In this document: piece after piece, positions 27,300 to 36,795 of the stretch | How positions within the stretch are numbered: the first letter of the stretch is position 1 | How the letters are laid out: the number at the start of each line of letters is the position of its first letter | Translations under genes and position numbers: made by a program | NCBI RefSeq assembly: GCF_900113745.1 | Contig: NZ_FOQL01000004.1 | Location: forward strand, 186,001-250,000 | Direction: 5' to 3' | Length of the DNA stretch: 64,000 nucleotides | DNA from: Pseudomonas guineae | GTDB taxonomy: Bacteria; Pseudomonadota; Gammaproteobacteria; Pseudomonadales; Pseudomonadaceae | The notes under the pieces: generated by a model | The model's database searches: none | Seen by the model: the letters and a program-made list of their open reading frames with translations, nothing else | What the model was told of the DNA's origin: nothing

Positions 27300-29843
27300 C
27301 TAGTTCTTTACTGCGGTGCTCAGCCAGGCTTCTAGGTCGGCGGCGTTCAGGGGCCGAGAGAACAGGTAACCCTGAGCCACGTGATAACCCTGATCCTTGA
27401 GGATACGTTGTTGGCCGATGGATTCGATACCCTCGGCGACGACCGTCAGGTGCAGGCTCTCTCCCAGCAGAATCACCGCTTCGCTGAGGGCGCGGTTGGT
27501 GGCGTCTTCTTCTAGGTCGTTGACAAAGCTTTGGTCGAGCTTGAGCTCCTGGATGGGCAGGCGGCGCAGGTAGCTAAGGCTTGAATAGCCGGTGCCGAAG
27601 TCGTCTAGGGAAAGTCGAACGCCTTGCGCATGGACTTCGTGGAGGGTCTTCATGGTTGCGGGGTTGGTGTCCATCACCACGTTTTCGGTGATTTCCAGGG
27701 TCAGATCGCCGGCCTCCAGGTTGTGCTGCTGCAGGGTGCTGGCGATCATCCCGGGCAAGTCCAGATTATGGAAGTTGGTGGGTGAGAGGTTCACCGAAAT
27801 AGCCGGGATTTTCAGGCCCTGTCGCCGCCAGGCGGCGAGTTGCCGGCAGGCCTCGCGCACGGCCCAGAGCCCCAGTTGGTTGATCAGGCCGCATTCCTCG
27901 GCCAGCGGAATAAAGCGCGCAGGAGAAATGTCGCCGAATAGCGGATGGTGCCAGCGCGCGAGGGCCTCGACGCCATATAGGAGGCCGTCCTGCATGCGCA
28001 CTTGCGGCTGATAGTGCAGTCGCAGTTGTTGGGTTTCCAGGGCCTCACGCAGGGCTGTTTCCAGGGCCAAGCGTTCTTGAGCGAGCTGGTTGAGCTCGTG
28101 GCTGAAAAAGCTAAAGCGGCCGCGACCCAAGCTCTTGGCCTGGTACATGGCCATGTCGGCGCGGTGTATCAAGGTACCCATGTCGTGGCCGTCGCCGGGG
28201 AACAGGCTGATGCCGATGCTGGCGGATGGGCAGAGGGTGCTACCGGCGAGTTGGCAAGGCTCGCTAAGCGTCTGGCGTAACTGTTCGACTACTTCGGTGA
28301 CATGCGCGCTGTCGCAGTGCGGCAGCACCAGAACGAATTCATCGCCGGACAGGCGGCCGACTATATCCGAGCTGCGGCGGTTGACGCTGAGGCGTTGCGC
28401 CACCACACGCAGCAGCTCGTCGCCGGCCGGATGGCCGAGGGAGTCGTTGACCTGCTTGAAGCGGTCGAGGTCGACAAACAGCACGCTCAGTTGTGATTTG
28501 TTGCGCTCGGCCTCGGCCAATGCCTGGTCGGCCCTGGCGTGCAGCAGGCTGCGGTTGGGCAGGTTGGTCAGGCTGTCGTAAAAAGCCAGCTGGCGGATCT
28601 TGCTGCGGCTTTCCTCGCGCTGCAGGGCCAGCGAGCACAGGTGCACGATGACATCTAGCAGGCGCCGATGGAAAGCGCTCGGGCCGCGCGGCTCACGGTA
28701 ATAGAAGGCGAACGTGCCAAGCACTCGGCCGGTGCTGTCCTTGATCGGGGTCGACCAGCAGCTGCGTAAACCTATAGGTAGGGCCAGTGCTTTGAAGTCG
28801 GCCCACAACGGGTCGTTGGCAATGTCAGTGACCAGTACGCTTTCGCCCAGGTAGGCGGCGGTGCCACAGGAACCCACGCCGGGGCCGATGGCTAGGCCCT
28901 CCAGAGCCTCGCTGAAGCTGGCCGGCAGGCTGGGGGCCGCCAGTGGGTGGAGACGCCCGTTAGTGCTAACGCCGAGGATTGATGTGGTGATTTCCGGGGC
29001 GATTCGTTCGACTTCGCGACAGGCCTTTTCCATCAGGCTTTCCAGTGGATCTTCGCGCACGATCGCCTCGAGCATGCGGTTGTTCAGCACCTCATGCATC
29101 TTGGTGTGGGTAATGTCGGTGAACATGGCGACGGTATTGCTCAGTACGCCCTGAGCATCAAATATCGGGTTGATCGTTACATGGCACCAAATGCGTTGGC
29201 CGTCTGCGCAGTAGATCAACGTTTCGCTGCTATAGGGCTGCCCGGCAGCCAGCTGAGTGTGCATGCCCAAAACTTCGTCGGGCGGCATATAAGGGGCGAG
29301 CAGGTTCGCCGGCCTTTTGTTGATGGCATGCTCCGCCGAATAGCCAAACAGGTGGCTGAAGCCGCTGTTGGTGTAGATGACCTCACCGGGAGCATCGGTG
29401 ATAAGGATGGCGTTGTCGGTGCGATCGACCACCAGTGACAGCAGGCGTAGCTGCTCATTTTGCAGGTGCTGTGCGGTTATATCCTTAACGAACGCGGTGT
29501 AGAGCACCTCGTCATCGGCCTCGATCTTGGAGATGGACATCGACGCCCAGCGCTGCGTGCCGTCGGCGCGTTCGATGTGCAGCGTGCGCGAGCTACCGAC
29601 GATCTTATTGATGCCTGTGCGCCGGTTCGCCTCGATGTAGTCGTCATGGTGTGCGCGTATATCTTGAGGCACCAACAGCTTGACGTTATGACCAATCACG
29701 CTAGTGCGATCCAGCCCCCAGAGTTGCTCTGCGGCCCGATTGAACAGCAGCACATTATTGCTGCTGTCGATGACCACCACGCTGTCGGCAGCCTGTTCAA
29801 GGGTTTGAATAAATATTTCCGAGAGGTTGCGCGCAGAGGGCAT
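27300..29843 (-). CDS. PAS-PAS-GAF-GGDEF-EAL cyclic-di-GMP enzyme (DosP-like layout)
   Basis: This is an 847-residue cytoplasmic cyclic-di-GMP protein. In order: PAS1 (about 10-125), PAS2 (135-250), GAF (265-405), GGDEF (420-580) with GRLSGDEFVLVLP as active-site loop, and EAL (590-840) with YGVEALARWHHP, ISVNLSP, DDFGTGYSSLSYLRRL and KLDQSFV, so both catalytic sites look intact. The layout resembles Escherichia coli DosP. PAS1 contains His65-His66-Asp-Asp-Tyr, where FixL and DosP place the haem-ligating His. Oxygen or gas sensing is therefore possible but unproven. It is divergent from tesB. Confidence 0.9.
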   Translation of the reverse strand: MPSARNLSEIFIQTLEQAADSVVVIDSSNNVLLFNRAAEQLWGLDRTSVIGHNVKLLVPQDIRAHHDDYIEANRRTGINKIVGSSRTLHIERADGTQRWASMSISKIEADDEVLYTAFVKDITAQHLQNEQLRLLSLVVDRTDNAILITDAPGEVIYTNSGFSHLFGYSAEHAINKRPANLLAPYMPPDEVLGMHTQLAAGQPYSSETLIYCADGQRIWCHVTINPIFDAQGVLSNTVAMFTDITHTKMHEVLNNRMLEAIVREDPLESLMEKACREVERIAPEITTSILGVSTNGRLHPLAAPSLPASFSEALEGLAIGPGVGSCGTAAYLGESVLVTDIANDPLWADFKALALPIGLRSCWSTPIKDSTGRVLGTFAFYYREPRGPSAFHRRLLDVIVHLCSLALQREESRSKIRQLAFYDSLTNLPNRSLLHARADQALAEAERNKSQLSVLFVDLDRFKQVNDSLGHPAGDELLRVVAQRLSVNRRSSDIVGRLSGDEFVLVLPHCDSAHVTEVVEQLRQTLSEPCQLAGSTLCPSASIGISLFPGDGHDMGTLIHRADMAMYQAKSLGRGRFSFFSHELNQLAQERLALETALREALETQQLRLHYQPQVRMQDGLLYGVEALARWHHPLFGDISPARFIPLAEECGLINQLGLWAVREACRQLAAWRRQGLKIPAISVNLSPTNFHNLDLPGMIASTLQQHNLEAGDLTLEITENVVMDTNPATMKTLHEVHAQGVRLSLDDFGTGYSSLSYLRRLPIQELKLDQSFVNDLEEDATNRALSEAVILLGESLHLTVVAEGIESIGQQRILKDQGYHVAQGYLFSRPLNAADLEAWLSTAVKN

Positions 29844-30114
29844 GCTGATTCGCTATGACGAAAGAGTGGGGGCGAGTTAGGTCCGTCTGGGACTGTGCTC
29901 TCGGGGTAAAACGGGTACAAAAAAATCAGCAAAATATCGTGGCTGATCGCCATCATCAAGGGGCAGTAGACCTGAATGCCGATTGTACTGATCTGGGTCA
30001 AGGGTCGGTTGGCCAGGAAGTGGTGGCGCCGGCTAGGCGCTGCTGGCGTGCAATCGGGTACCATGTTTCACCGTCGTACGTGGTGGTGTCCCTGGGTTTA
30101 GAGGAGAGCGTTAA

Positions 30115-30984
30115 ATGAGTCTGGTGTTGAATGAATTGGTCGCCCTGCTGACCCTGGAAACCATCGAAGAGAATCTATTTCGCGGCGTTAGCCAAGATCT
30201 CGGCTTTCGTCAGCTGTTCGGTGGTCAGGTGCTTGGCCAGTGCGTTTCGGCGGCCAGCCAGACGGTCGAGGCCGCGCGCCATGTGCATTCCATGCACGGT
30301 TACTTCTTACGCCCTGGTGATGCCACGCTGCCGGTGGTTTATCAGGTTGAACGGGTCCGTGACGGCGGCAGTTTCAGCACGCGGCGGGTGACGGCAATCC
30401 AGAAGGGCAAGCCAATCTTCACCTGCAGCGCCTCCTTCCAGTTTGATGAAGAAGGCTTTCACCACCAAAACCTGATGCCAGACGTACCTGGGCCGGAAGA
30501 GCTTAAATCTGAAACTGAGCTGGCGCGCCTGATCGCCGATGCCTTGCCAGAGCGCATGCGTGAGCGTGCAGTGAGCGAAAAACCAATCGAGATTCGTCCG
30601 GTGACGGTGGGCAACCCTTTTGCCCCGAAGCCTTGTGAGCCGGTCAAGCATGTGTGGTTTCGCGCCGCGGGCGAACTACCGGATGACCCGCAGCTGCACA
30701 AATACCTGTTGGCCTATGCCAGCGATTTCAACTTGCTGACCACCTCGATGCTGCCGCATGGCGTCTCCGTGTGGCAGAAATTTATGCAGGTGGCCAGCCT
30801 CGACCACTCGCTGTGGTTCCATGGCAACCTGCGTATGGATGACTGGCTGCTGTACAGCATGGACAGCCCCTGGTCCGGTAATGCCCGTGGTTTCGCCCGC
30901 GGCAGTATCTTCAATCGTCAGGGCCAACTGGTCGCTTCGGTGGCGCAAGAAGGCCTGGCCCGTGTGCGGGAGGACTGGAAATGA
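30115..30984 (+). CDS. tesB: Acyl-CoA thioesterase II TesB
   Basis: TesB hydrolyses medium and long-chain acyl-CoA to free fatty acid and CoA. The 289-residue length and double hot-dog organisation are typical. Family segments are FRQLFGGQVLGQCVSAASQTV near residue 30, SMHGYFLRPGD, and the C-terminal YASDFNLLTTSMLPHG and LDHSLWFHGNLRMDDWLLY, which hold the Asp/Ser-Thr/Gln catalytic residues. Its last four bases overlap the start of the following HAD gene (ATGA), so the two are translationally coupled. Confidence 0.94.
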   Translation: MSLVLNELVALLTLETIEENLFRGVSQDLGFRQLFGGQVLGQCVSAASQTVEAARHVHSMHGYFLRPGDATLPVVYQVERVRDGGSFSTRRVTAIQKGKPIFTCSASFQFDEEGFHHQNLMPDVPGPEELKSETELARLIADALPERMRERAVSEKPIEIRPVTVGNPFAPKPCEPVKHVWFRAAGELPDDPQLHKYLLAYASDFNLLTTSMLPHGVSVWQKFMQVASLDHSLWFHGNLRMDDWLLYSMDSPWSGNARGFARGSIFNRQGQLVASVAQEGLARVREDWK

Positions 30985-31571
30985 GCTTGAGTGCTGCGCG
31001 TCATTGGGTGTTCGACATGGACGGCACCCTGACCTTGGCTGTACATGATTTCGAGGCGATCAAGCGCGCCCTGGATATTCCGTTGGCCGAGGACATTCTT
31101 GGCTATCTGGCCGCATTACCTGAGGCAGTTGCCGCCGCTAAACATGCTTGGTTGCTGGAGCATGAGCGCGAACTGGCACTGACCTCCGCACCGGCCCCTG
31201 GGGCGATTGCGCTGGTGCGCGAGTTGCGCGAGCGTGGTTGCCGTTTGGGCATCCTCACTCGCAATGCCCACGAACTGGCGCTGCTGACCTTGCGTGCGAT
31301 CGGCCTGGATGACTGCTTTGCCGTCGCCGATGTCATTGGCCGTGATGAAGCGCCGCCCAAGCCTGATCCGGGCGGCCTGCTGCATTTCGCTAAGGCGTGG
31401 CAGGTGGCGCCGAGCGAGTTAGTGATGGTCGGCGATTACCGCTTTGATCTGGAGTGCGCCCGCGCCGCTGGGGCGCGCAGCGTATTGGTCAACCTGGCGG
31501 AGAATCCCTGGCCAGAGCTGACCGATCACTTTGCCGTGGACTGTGCGGCGCTGGCGCGGGACGTGGGTTGA
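30981..31571 (+). CDS. HAD-superfamily hydrolase (phosphoglycolate-phosphatase-like)
   Basis: This is a 196-residue HAD phosphatase coupled to tesB by a four-base overlap. Motif I is VFDMDGTLTLAVHDFEAIK, with the nucleophile Asp near residue 11. Motif II lies around LGILTRNAHELA, motif III in the lysine of PPKPDPGGLLHFA, and motif IV in MVGDYRFDLECARAAGARSVLVN. The small cap suggests a phosphoglycolate or nucleotide phosphatase, but the substrate is not known. tesB-HAD pairing is common in pseudomonads. Confidence 0.88.
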   Translation: MSLSAARHWVFDMDGTLTLAVHDFEAIKRALDIPLAEDILGYLAALPEAVAAAKHAWLLEHERELALTSAPAPGAIALVRELRERGCRLGILTRNAHELALLTLRAIGLDDCFAVADVIGRDEAPPKPDPGGLLHFAKAWQVAPSELVMVGDYRFDLECARAAGARSVLVNLAENPWPELTDHFAVDCAALARDVG

Positions 31572-31594
31572 CTCTTTGTCTACCCATCTCCTTG

Positions 31595-32032
31595 CTAACA
31601 GGTGATCGAGTCGTTGATGTTTTTTCGCCCCGCGCCATGACCGCAGCCGGACTCCAGATCCTTGAGGATCGGGCAATCCGGGCGGTCATTACCCTGACAG
31701 CTGTCCATCAAGTCTTTGAGGGTATCGCGCAGCCCGCTGAGCTCGCTGATTTTGCGTTCCAGTTCGCTGATATGCGTGGCAGCCAAGGCTTTGACATCGG
31801 CGCTGGCGCGTTGCCGGTCTTGCCACAGGGCCAGCAGCTGGCCGACTTCAGCGAGGGAAAAGCCTAGATCGCGCGAGCGCTTGATAAAGGCCAGGCGGTG
31901 CAGGTCCTGTGCGCTGTACTGACGATAACCGCTGTCCGTGCGCTCGGCGGCGGGCAGCAGGTCGATGCTTTCGTAGTAGCGGATCATTTTGGCACTCAGG
32001 CCGGTTTTTTTCGCCGCTTGGCCGATATTCAT
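31595..32032 (-). CDS. cueR: Cu(I)-responsive MerR-family regulator CueR
   Basis: CueR activates copper efflux genes on binding Cu(I). The 145-residue protein starts with the MerR winged helix (MNIGQAAKKTGLSAKMIRYY), followed by the dimer helix. Cys112 and Cys120 in the C-terminal metal loop fall at the same numbers as in Escherichia coli CueR, and Ser77 occupies the usual Ser/Ala position of monovalent-metal sensors. The start is seven bases after the copA stop, so cueR is the second gene of a copA-cueR operon. A His/Cys tail follows the metal loop. Confidence 0.94.
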   Translation of the reverse strand: MNIGQAAKKTGLSAKMIRYYESIDLLPAAERTDSGYRQYSAQDLHRLAFIKRSRDLGFSLAEVGQLLALWQDRQRASADVKALAATHISELERKISELSGLRDTLKDLMDSCQGNDRPDCPILKDLESGCGHGAGRKNINDSITC

Positions 32033-32039
32033 GTGCGCC

Positions 32040-34439
32040 TCACTCTGCGATTTTTTCGCGGGTTTTGGGTTTCCAAGTCTTCAGCAGCAAGGCATTGCTC
32101 ACCACGCTGACGCTGGAAAGGGCCATGGCGGCGCCGGCCAGCATCGGGTTGAGTAAGCCTGCCGCGGCCAGTGGAATACCAATCAGGTTGTAGGCGAAGG
32201 CCCAGAACAGATTTTGGCGGATCTTGTTGTAGGTACGTTTGCTGATGTCCAGGGCGTCTGCCACCAGGCGCGGATCGCCACGCATCAAGGTGATGCCGGC
32301 GGCATGCATGGCCACATCGGTGCCGCTGCCCATGGCGATACCGACATCGGCGGCGGCCAGGGCCGGCGCATCATTGATGCCGTCGCCCACCATGGCGACT
32401 ACGGCGTCTTTTTTCAGCTCGCTGATGATTGCAGCCTTATTTGCCGGCAGCACTTGGGCATGTGCTGTGGTAATGCCGAGGACCTTTGCCACGGCATTGA
32501 CGCTGCCTTTGTTGTCGCCACTGATCAGGTGGCTGTCGATACCCTGCGCAGTCAGCGCGCGGATGGCGTCTGCGGCGCCCTCCTTAAGGGTGTCGCCAAA
32601 GGCAAACAGGCCCAGTACCTGCGGTTGCGGCGCAACTTCGATCAGCCAAGACAGGGTTCGGCCTTCGGCCTCCCAGGCCAGTGCTTCGGCAATCAACGTC
32701 TGATTCTGTAGCCAATGTTCTTCCAGCAGGCGCTTGTTGCCCAGGGCCAGTTGGCGCTGACCAATGCGCCCTTCAATGCCACGCCCGGATAGGGCTTTGC
32801 TATCGCTGACCTCGGCCAGTGTCAGCTGCTGTTCCGTGCACTGGTCGAGTACTGCCTTGGCCAGTGGGTGTTCGCTACCGCGTTGCAGAGCACCGGCCAG
32901 TTGCAGCAATTGCTTATTGTCGCCGTCGACGGCCTGCAGATGGGTGATGCGTGGTGAGCCGGAGGTCAGGGTACCGGTCTTGTCGAATGCCACTAGGCTG
33001 ACTGAGTGAGCGACCTCTAAGGCTTCGGCATCCTTGATCAGAATGCCGTGACGGGCGGCCACCCCAGTGCCCGCCATGATCGCAGTAGGCGTGGCCAGGC
33101 CGAGGGCGCAGGGGCAGGCAATCACCAGCACCGCCACTGCGTTAAGTAAGGCCGTTTCAATACCTGCGCCGAGCGCCAGCCAGACCAGCAGTGTGGCCAG
33201 GGCTATCAGTAATACGCTGGGCACGAAGATGCGGCTGACCTTATCCACCAGTTTCTGGATCGGCGCCTTGGCGGCTTGGGCGTCTTCGACCAGGCGAATG
33301 ATCCGCGACAGCACGGTTTCCGCACCGAGGGCGGTGGTTTCGATCAGCAAGCGTCCTTCGCCGTTGATCGCCCCGGCAGTTACTGTATCGCCAGGCTGTT
33401 TGGGTTGCGGCAGGCTCTCGCCGCTGATGAGTGCCTCGTCGGCGTGGCTGCGACCTTCTGTGACCTGGCCATCGACGGGAAAACGCTCGCCCGGCTTAAC
33501 GACAATGCGGTCGCCCAGCTGCAGTTCGTTGAGGGCCACCCACTGTTCGCTGCCATCGCGCAGGCGCAGAGCGCGCTCCGGGCGTAACGCTTGCAGGGCG
33601 CGGATGGCGCTGCTGGTTTGGCGTTTGGCGCGGCTTTCCAGGTACTTGCCCAGCAGGATCAGGGTAATGATTACTGCCGAGGCTTCGAAATACAGGTGCG
33701 GCATGCCACCGGCCGGCGCCACCGACCATTGATAGAGGCTCAAGCCATAGGCGGCACTGGTGCCGATGGCGACCAGTTGATCCATGTTGCCCGTCTTGGC
33801 GCGCAATGCACTCCAGGCAGCGCGGTAGAAGCGTGCACCGAAGATGAACTGCACTGGCGTGGCGAGGGCGAACTGTGCCCAGGCGGGTAGCATCCAGTGC
33901 AGCCCAAAGGGCGCTACGAGCATGGGGATGACCAGCGGCAGGGTCAGCAGGATGGCTAAAAGCAGCATCCAGCGCTCGCGCTGCAGCTGTTTGCCGGCGC
34001 TGGCTGGCGCGTTCTGTGTGGCGCTGAGCTGGCTGGCTTGGTAGCCCGCCTGGCTGACGGCCTGCAGGAGGGCGTCCAGGTCAGTGCCGTGGAGTACCTG
34101 CAGTTGCGCGTGTTCTGTGGCCAGGTTAACGCTGACCGACATCACGCCAGCCTGCTGCGCCAGTGTGCGTTCGATGCGGCCGGCACAGCTTGCGCACGTC
34201 ATGCCGCTGATGGCCAGTTCGAGGCGTTCGCTGGGCACCTCGTAGCCGGCAGCACTGACGGCCGCAACCAGTTGCTGCAGGCTCTCGGCCGGCGCTTCGA
34301 GGCGCACCTGTTCGTTGGCCAAATTGACGCTGACGCCAGTGACCTCTGCCACCTTGGCCAGTGCGCGCTCAACGCGGCCGGCGCAACTGGCGCAGGTCAT
34401 GCCGCGAATCGGCAGATCGAAGGTGGTGAGAGTAGACAT
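32040..34439 (-). CDS. copA: Copper-exporting P1B-type ATPase CopA
   Basis: CopA pumps Cu(I) from the cytoplasm to the periplasm at the cost of ATP. From the ATG at 34439 it has 799 residues. Two N-terminal heavy-metal domains carry [10 protein letters not shown] (Cys16/Cys19 and a second near residue 85). The transmembrane CPC motif is [13 protein letters not shown] near residue 445. The phosphorylation site DKTGTLTSG, the SEHPLAKA nucleotide-binding motif and the [18 protein letters not shown] hinge follow. A CueR-type promoter with 19-bp spacer lies immediately upstream. Confidence 0.96.
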   Translation of the reverse strand: MSTLTTFDLPIRGMTCASCAGRVERALAKVAEVTGVSVNLANEQVRLEAPAESLQQLVAAVSAAGYEVPSERLELAISGMTCASCAGRIERTLAQQAGVMSVSVNLATEHAQLQVLHGTDLDALLQAVSQAGYQASQLSATQNAPASAGKQLQRERWMLLLAILLTLPLVIPMLVAPFGLHWMLPAWAQFALATPVQFIFGARFYRAAWSALRAKTGNMDQLVAIGTSAAYGLSLYQWSVAPAGGMPHLYFEASAVIITLILLGKYLESRAKRQTSSAIRALQALRPERALRLRDGSEQWVALNELQLGDRIVVKPGERFPVDGQVTEGRSHADEALISGESLPQPKQPGDTVTAGAINGEGRLLIETTALGAETVLSRIIRLVEDAQAAKAPIQKLVDKVSRIFVPSVLLIALATLLVWLALGAGIETALLNAVAVLVIACPCALGLATPTAIMAGTGVAARHGILIKDAEALEVAHSVSLVAFDKTGTLTSGSPRITHLQAVDGDNKQLLQLAGALQRGSEHPLAKAVLDQCTEQQLTLAEVSDSKALSGRGIEGRIGQRQLALGNKRLLEEHWLQNQTLIAEALAWEAEGRTLSWLIEVAPQPQVLGLFAFGDTLKEGAADAIRALTAQGIDSHLISGDNKGSVNAVAKVLGITTAHAQVLPANKAAIISELKKDAVVAMVGDGINDAPALAAADVGIAMGSGTDVAMHAAGITLMRGDPRLVADALDISKRTYNKIRQNLFWAFAYNLIGIPLAAAGLLNPMLAGAAMALSSVSVVSNALLLKTWKPKTREKIAE

Positions 34440-34466
34440 GCGACGGCCTCCATTAGGTTTCACTGC

Positions 34467-34497
34467 ATAATCAACCTTGCCACCTTGGTAGGGTCAA
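34467..34497 (-). promoter_or_regulatory. CueR-type promoter of copA-cueR
   Basis: On the minus strand, a -35 box TTGACC and a -10 box GATTAT are separated by exactly 19 bases, the long spacer of MerR-family promoters. Within the spacer an imperfect dyad pairs ACCCTACC with GGCAAGGT. It ends about 28 bases before the copA start. Confidence 0.8.
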
Positions 34498-34587
34498 GTG
34501 TTGTTTTATGCCACGCTCATCCATGGCTGCGTCCTTTAGTGCTTTTGCTGAGCAGGCTAAAAATGCCTCTCGCTCATTTTTTATGGC

Positions 34588-34618
34588 TTGACCTGACCCC
34601 GCTGGGAGGGAGGACACT
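34588..34618 (+). promoter_or_regulatory. Probable CueR-type promoter of the CopZ-like gene
   Basis: On the plus strand, TTGACC and GACACT are separated by 19 bases, with a C-rich left half (TGACCCC) and G-rich right half (GGGAGGGAG). The -35 box is identical to the copA one. It lies 35 bases upstream of the start at 34653. Confidence 0.68.
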
Positions 34619-34652
34619 GTGCACCTCAACAGGTGAATTCAGGTGATTAGTG

Positions 34653-34865
34653 ATGCAAGCAACACGCGTTCATACTTTCCGGGTCGAGGGCATGACCTGC
34701 GACCATTGCATTAAAGCGGTAACCGAGGCCGTGCTGGCGCGTGATGCGGCGGCGGATGTCAGGGTAAAGCTGCAAGGCGGCGAGGTAACTGTAGGCAGCA
34801 GCCTGCCCAGCGATCAGCTGATTATTGCGATTGCCGAAGCCGGCTACAGCGCTGGTTTAGCCTGA
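34653..34865 (+). CDS. copZ: CopZ-like copper chaperone (heavy-metal-associated domain)
   Basis: This is a 70-residue single heavy-metal-associated domain protein. The metal-binding motif EGMTCDHCIKAV places two cysteines near residues 16-19, and the fold ends with IIAIAEAGYSAGL. Such proteins buffer Cu(I) and hand it to CopA or CueR. A GTG directly upstream (34650) could also start translation. It is divergent from copA with its own CueR-type promoter. The last 22 bases overlap, tail to tail, the 3' end of the tetR-type gene. Confidence 0.85.
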   Translation: MQATRVHTFRVEGMTCDHCIKAVTEAVLARDAAADVRVKLQGGEVTVGSSLPSDQLIIAIAEAGYSAGLA

Positions 34866-35506
34866 TCGGTACGTGAGGTTTGCTGGGCTGGCCAGTCACG
34901 GATCAGCCCACGAAAGCAGGCATCGACCATTGGTGCGGTGTCCTGCAGTGGGTCGAAGAGTCCTGGATCACGCAGCCAGTCGTGGAACAGGCCGACAATT
35001 AATGCATGTACAGACCGCGCAGCCAGGCGCGGACTGAGCCCTGGGTAGAGGCGCAAGCTGACCGACGGGCTGCTGAACTGCTGTTCACAGAGTTCGATAA
35101 ACAGGTTGATAAAGCTTTCGTGGCGCTCTTCAGCCTCGCGCAGTTCCTCGGTGAACTCACAGCGTCGCAGCAGGATGGTGAAGACCCTCCGCTTCTTTTC
35201 ATCTAAGGCAAGGCCTGCGACTGCATCGATGCACAGTTCACGCAAGGTCAGCAGCGGGTCGTGTTTAGGGCAGCCGCGCATGCGCTCAGCTAATTGCTCG
35301 GGCGGCAGGCGCACCTGATTGAGCATGGCGTTGAACAGGTGAGCTTTATTGGCAAAGTGCCAATACACGGCACCTCGCGTTACGCCGGCCTGCCGGGCAA
35401 TGTGATGCAGGCTGGTGTGCGCCACGCCTTTTTCCAGAAACAGCGTTTCGGCGGCTTCAAGCAGAGCAATCCGGGTTTTCTCGGCATCTTCTTTGGTTCG
35501 GCGCAT
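34844..35506 (-). CDS. TetR-family repressor of RND efflux (AcrR/TtgR-type)
   Basis: This is a 220-residue repressor from the ATG at 35506. The N-terminus RRTKEDAEKTRIALLEAAE and the helix-turn-helix HIARQAGVTRGAVYWHFANKAHLF follow the AcrR/TtgR pattern, and the EKKRRVFTILLRRCEFTEEL segment also matches that family. It is divergent from the RND adaptor gene, and a TtgR-like operator lies in the 137-base gap between them. It should repress the pump and itself until a hydrophobic drug binds. The 3' end overlaps the copZ-like gene by 22 bases. Confidence 0.9.
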   Translation of the reverse strand: MRRTKEDAEKTRIALLEAAETLFLEKGVAHTSLHHIARQAGVTRGAVYWHFANKAHLFNAMLNQVRLPPEQLAERMRGCPKHDPLLTLRELCIDAVAGLALDEKKRRVFTILLRRCEFTEELREAEERHESFINLFIELCEQQFSSPSVSLRLYPGLSPRLAARSVHALIVGLFHDWLRDPGLFDPLQDTAPMVDACFRGLIRDWPAQQTSRTDQAKPAL

Positions 35507-35570
35507 GGCAGCAGGCGTATTTCTGGCTAGGCTGAGCACAAAGTGTAATGAAGTTAAGGGCAATGTTCTA

Positions 35571-35593
35571 TTTACAAACACTTATGTATGTAA
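35571..35593. promoter_or_regulatory. TtgR-like operator
   Basis: The segment from TTTACAAACACTT to ATGTATGTAA is an imperfect palindrome (TTAC...GTAA). By memory it matches the layout of the operator bound by Pseudomonas putida TtgR (TTTACAAAC followed by ATGTAAG). It lies 65 bases from the repressor start and 51 bases from the adaptor start. Confidence 0.75.
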
Positions 35594-35643
35594 CTAGCAT
35601 TGCCGGCCTACATGCTGCGCCCTGCGTCCTTTCGGAGACACCC

Positions 35644-36783
35644 ATGCTTTTTCCCCGTCATCTGCCGGCGCTTGCCGGTTCCTTGTTGCTGGCTGTTCTG
35701 GCTTGCCCGCTGTATGCCGCTGATGCCCCGCGCGCGCCCGAAGTGGTGGTAGAAACCGTAAAGGTCGAAGCGTTACCGCTGGAGTTTGAATACTCCGCAC
35801 GCACAGCCGGCTTTCGTGAAGTTCAGGTACGCGCCCAGGTCAGTGGCATTCTGCAGGAACGTACCTACCTAGAAGGCAGTCAGGTCAAACAGGGTCAGGT
35901 GATGTTCCGAATTGATCCGCGCACCTACCAGGCCGCGCTGAGTCGGGCCAAGGGCGCGTTGGCGCAGGAGCAGGCACGCTACCGCCAGACCGCGCGTGAC
36001 CTTAAACGTATCCGTGAATTGCAGAAGAAAGGCTTTGCCAGCGAGAGCGAACTGGACAACGCCGTCTCCAACTTTGAGCAGAGCAAAGCCAATATCCAGG
36101 CCGCTGAGGCCGAGGTGTTGTCCAAGCAGATCGATCTTGATTACACCACGGTGAAAGCGCCGATTTCTGGCATTACCAGTAAGGAAACCGTCTCCGAAGG
36201 CAGCCTGATGGTGGCTGGTGATCCGAATGCTAGCTTGCTGAGCAATATCACCCAGCTAGACCCGCTTTACGTCAACTTTGCTGCCCCCGACTCCGATGTG
36301 GCCAGCGTCCGCAGTGGCCTGCAGAACGGTAGCTTAGTACTGCCGGAGGACGGCAAAATGAGTGTGCAAATCACTCTAGGTGACGGCAGTGTTTATCCGT
36401 TGGAAGGCAAGGTGGACTTCACTGACAGCCTGGTGGACCGCGGTACCGGTTCTGTTAGCGCCCGCGCGGTGGTGGCCAACCCTGAGCAAAAACTAATGCC
36501 CGGCCAATTCGTCCGTGTACAGGTCAAGGGCCTCAGCCTACCGAATGCCATGACCCTGCCTGAGCGCGCGATTGCCCAAGGGCCAGGCGGTACGTTTGTC
36601 TATGTGGTGGATGAGGGTGGCGTGGCGCGTATGCGTCAGGTCACCACCGGGCATACGGCCAAGGGCCGCTGGGTGATCGTTTCCGGGATCAGCGCCGGTG
36701 ATCGGGTGATCGTTGAAGGCTTGCCGAAAGTTCGCCCGGACAATCCGGTAGAAGTTGTTGCCCCCGCCGCTAGCCAGTCCTAA
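35644..36783 (+). CDS. RND efflux periplasmic adaptor subunit
   Basis: This is a membrane-fusion (HlyD/AcrA-type) protein of 379 residues from the ATG at 35644. A signal sequence (about residues 1-25) is followed by AADAP, so Sec cleavage after LYA is likely. A cysteine in VLAC is a poor lipobox, so lipidation is uncertain. The barrel and lipoyl part (VQVRAQVSGILQERTYLEGSQVKQGQ), the coiled coil (residues about 95-160) and TTVKAPISGITSKETVSEGSL are typical. It lies 12 bases upstream of the RND pump gene. Confidence 0.92.
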   Translation: MLFPRHLPALAGSLLLAVLACPLYAADAPRAPEVVVETVKVEALPLEFEYSARTAGFREVQVRAQVSGILQERTYLEGSQVKQGQVMFRIDPRTYQAALSRAKGALAQEQARYRQTARDLKRIRELQKKGFASESELDNAVSNFEQSKANIQAAEAEVLSKQIDLDYTTVKAPISGITSKETVSEGSLMVAGDPNASLLSNITQLDPLYVNFAAPDSDVASVRSGLQNGSLVLPEDGKMSVQITLGDGSVYPLEGKVDFTDSLVDRGTGSVSARAVVANPEQKLMPGQFVRVQVKGLSLPNAMTLPERAIAQGPGGTFVYVVDEGGVARMRQVTTGHTAKGRWVIVSGISAGDRVIVEGLPKVRPDNPVEVVAPAASQS

Positions 36784-36795
36784 GGAGCGTCTCAA

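Noticed and set aside
29844..30114. Regulatory signals in the 271-base gap between the GGDEF-EAL gene and tesB
   Set aside because: No clear dyad, repeat or promoter could be supported. Nothing is called there.
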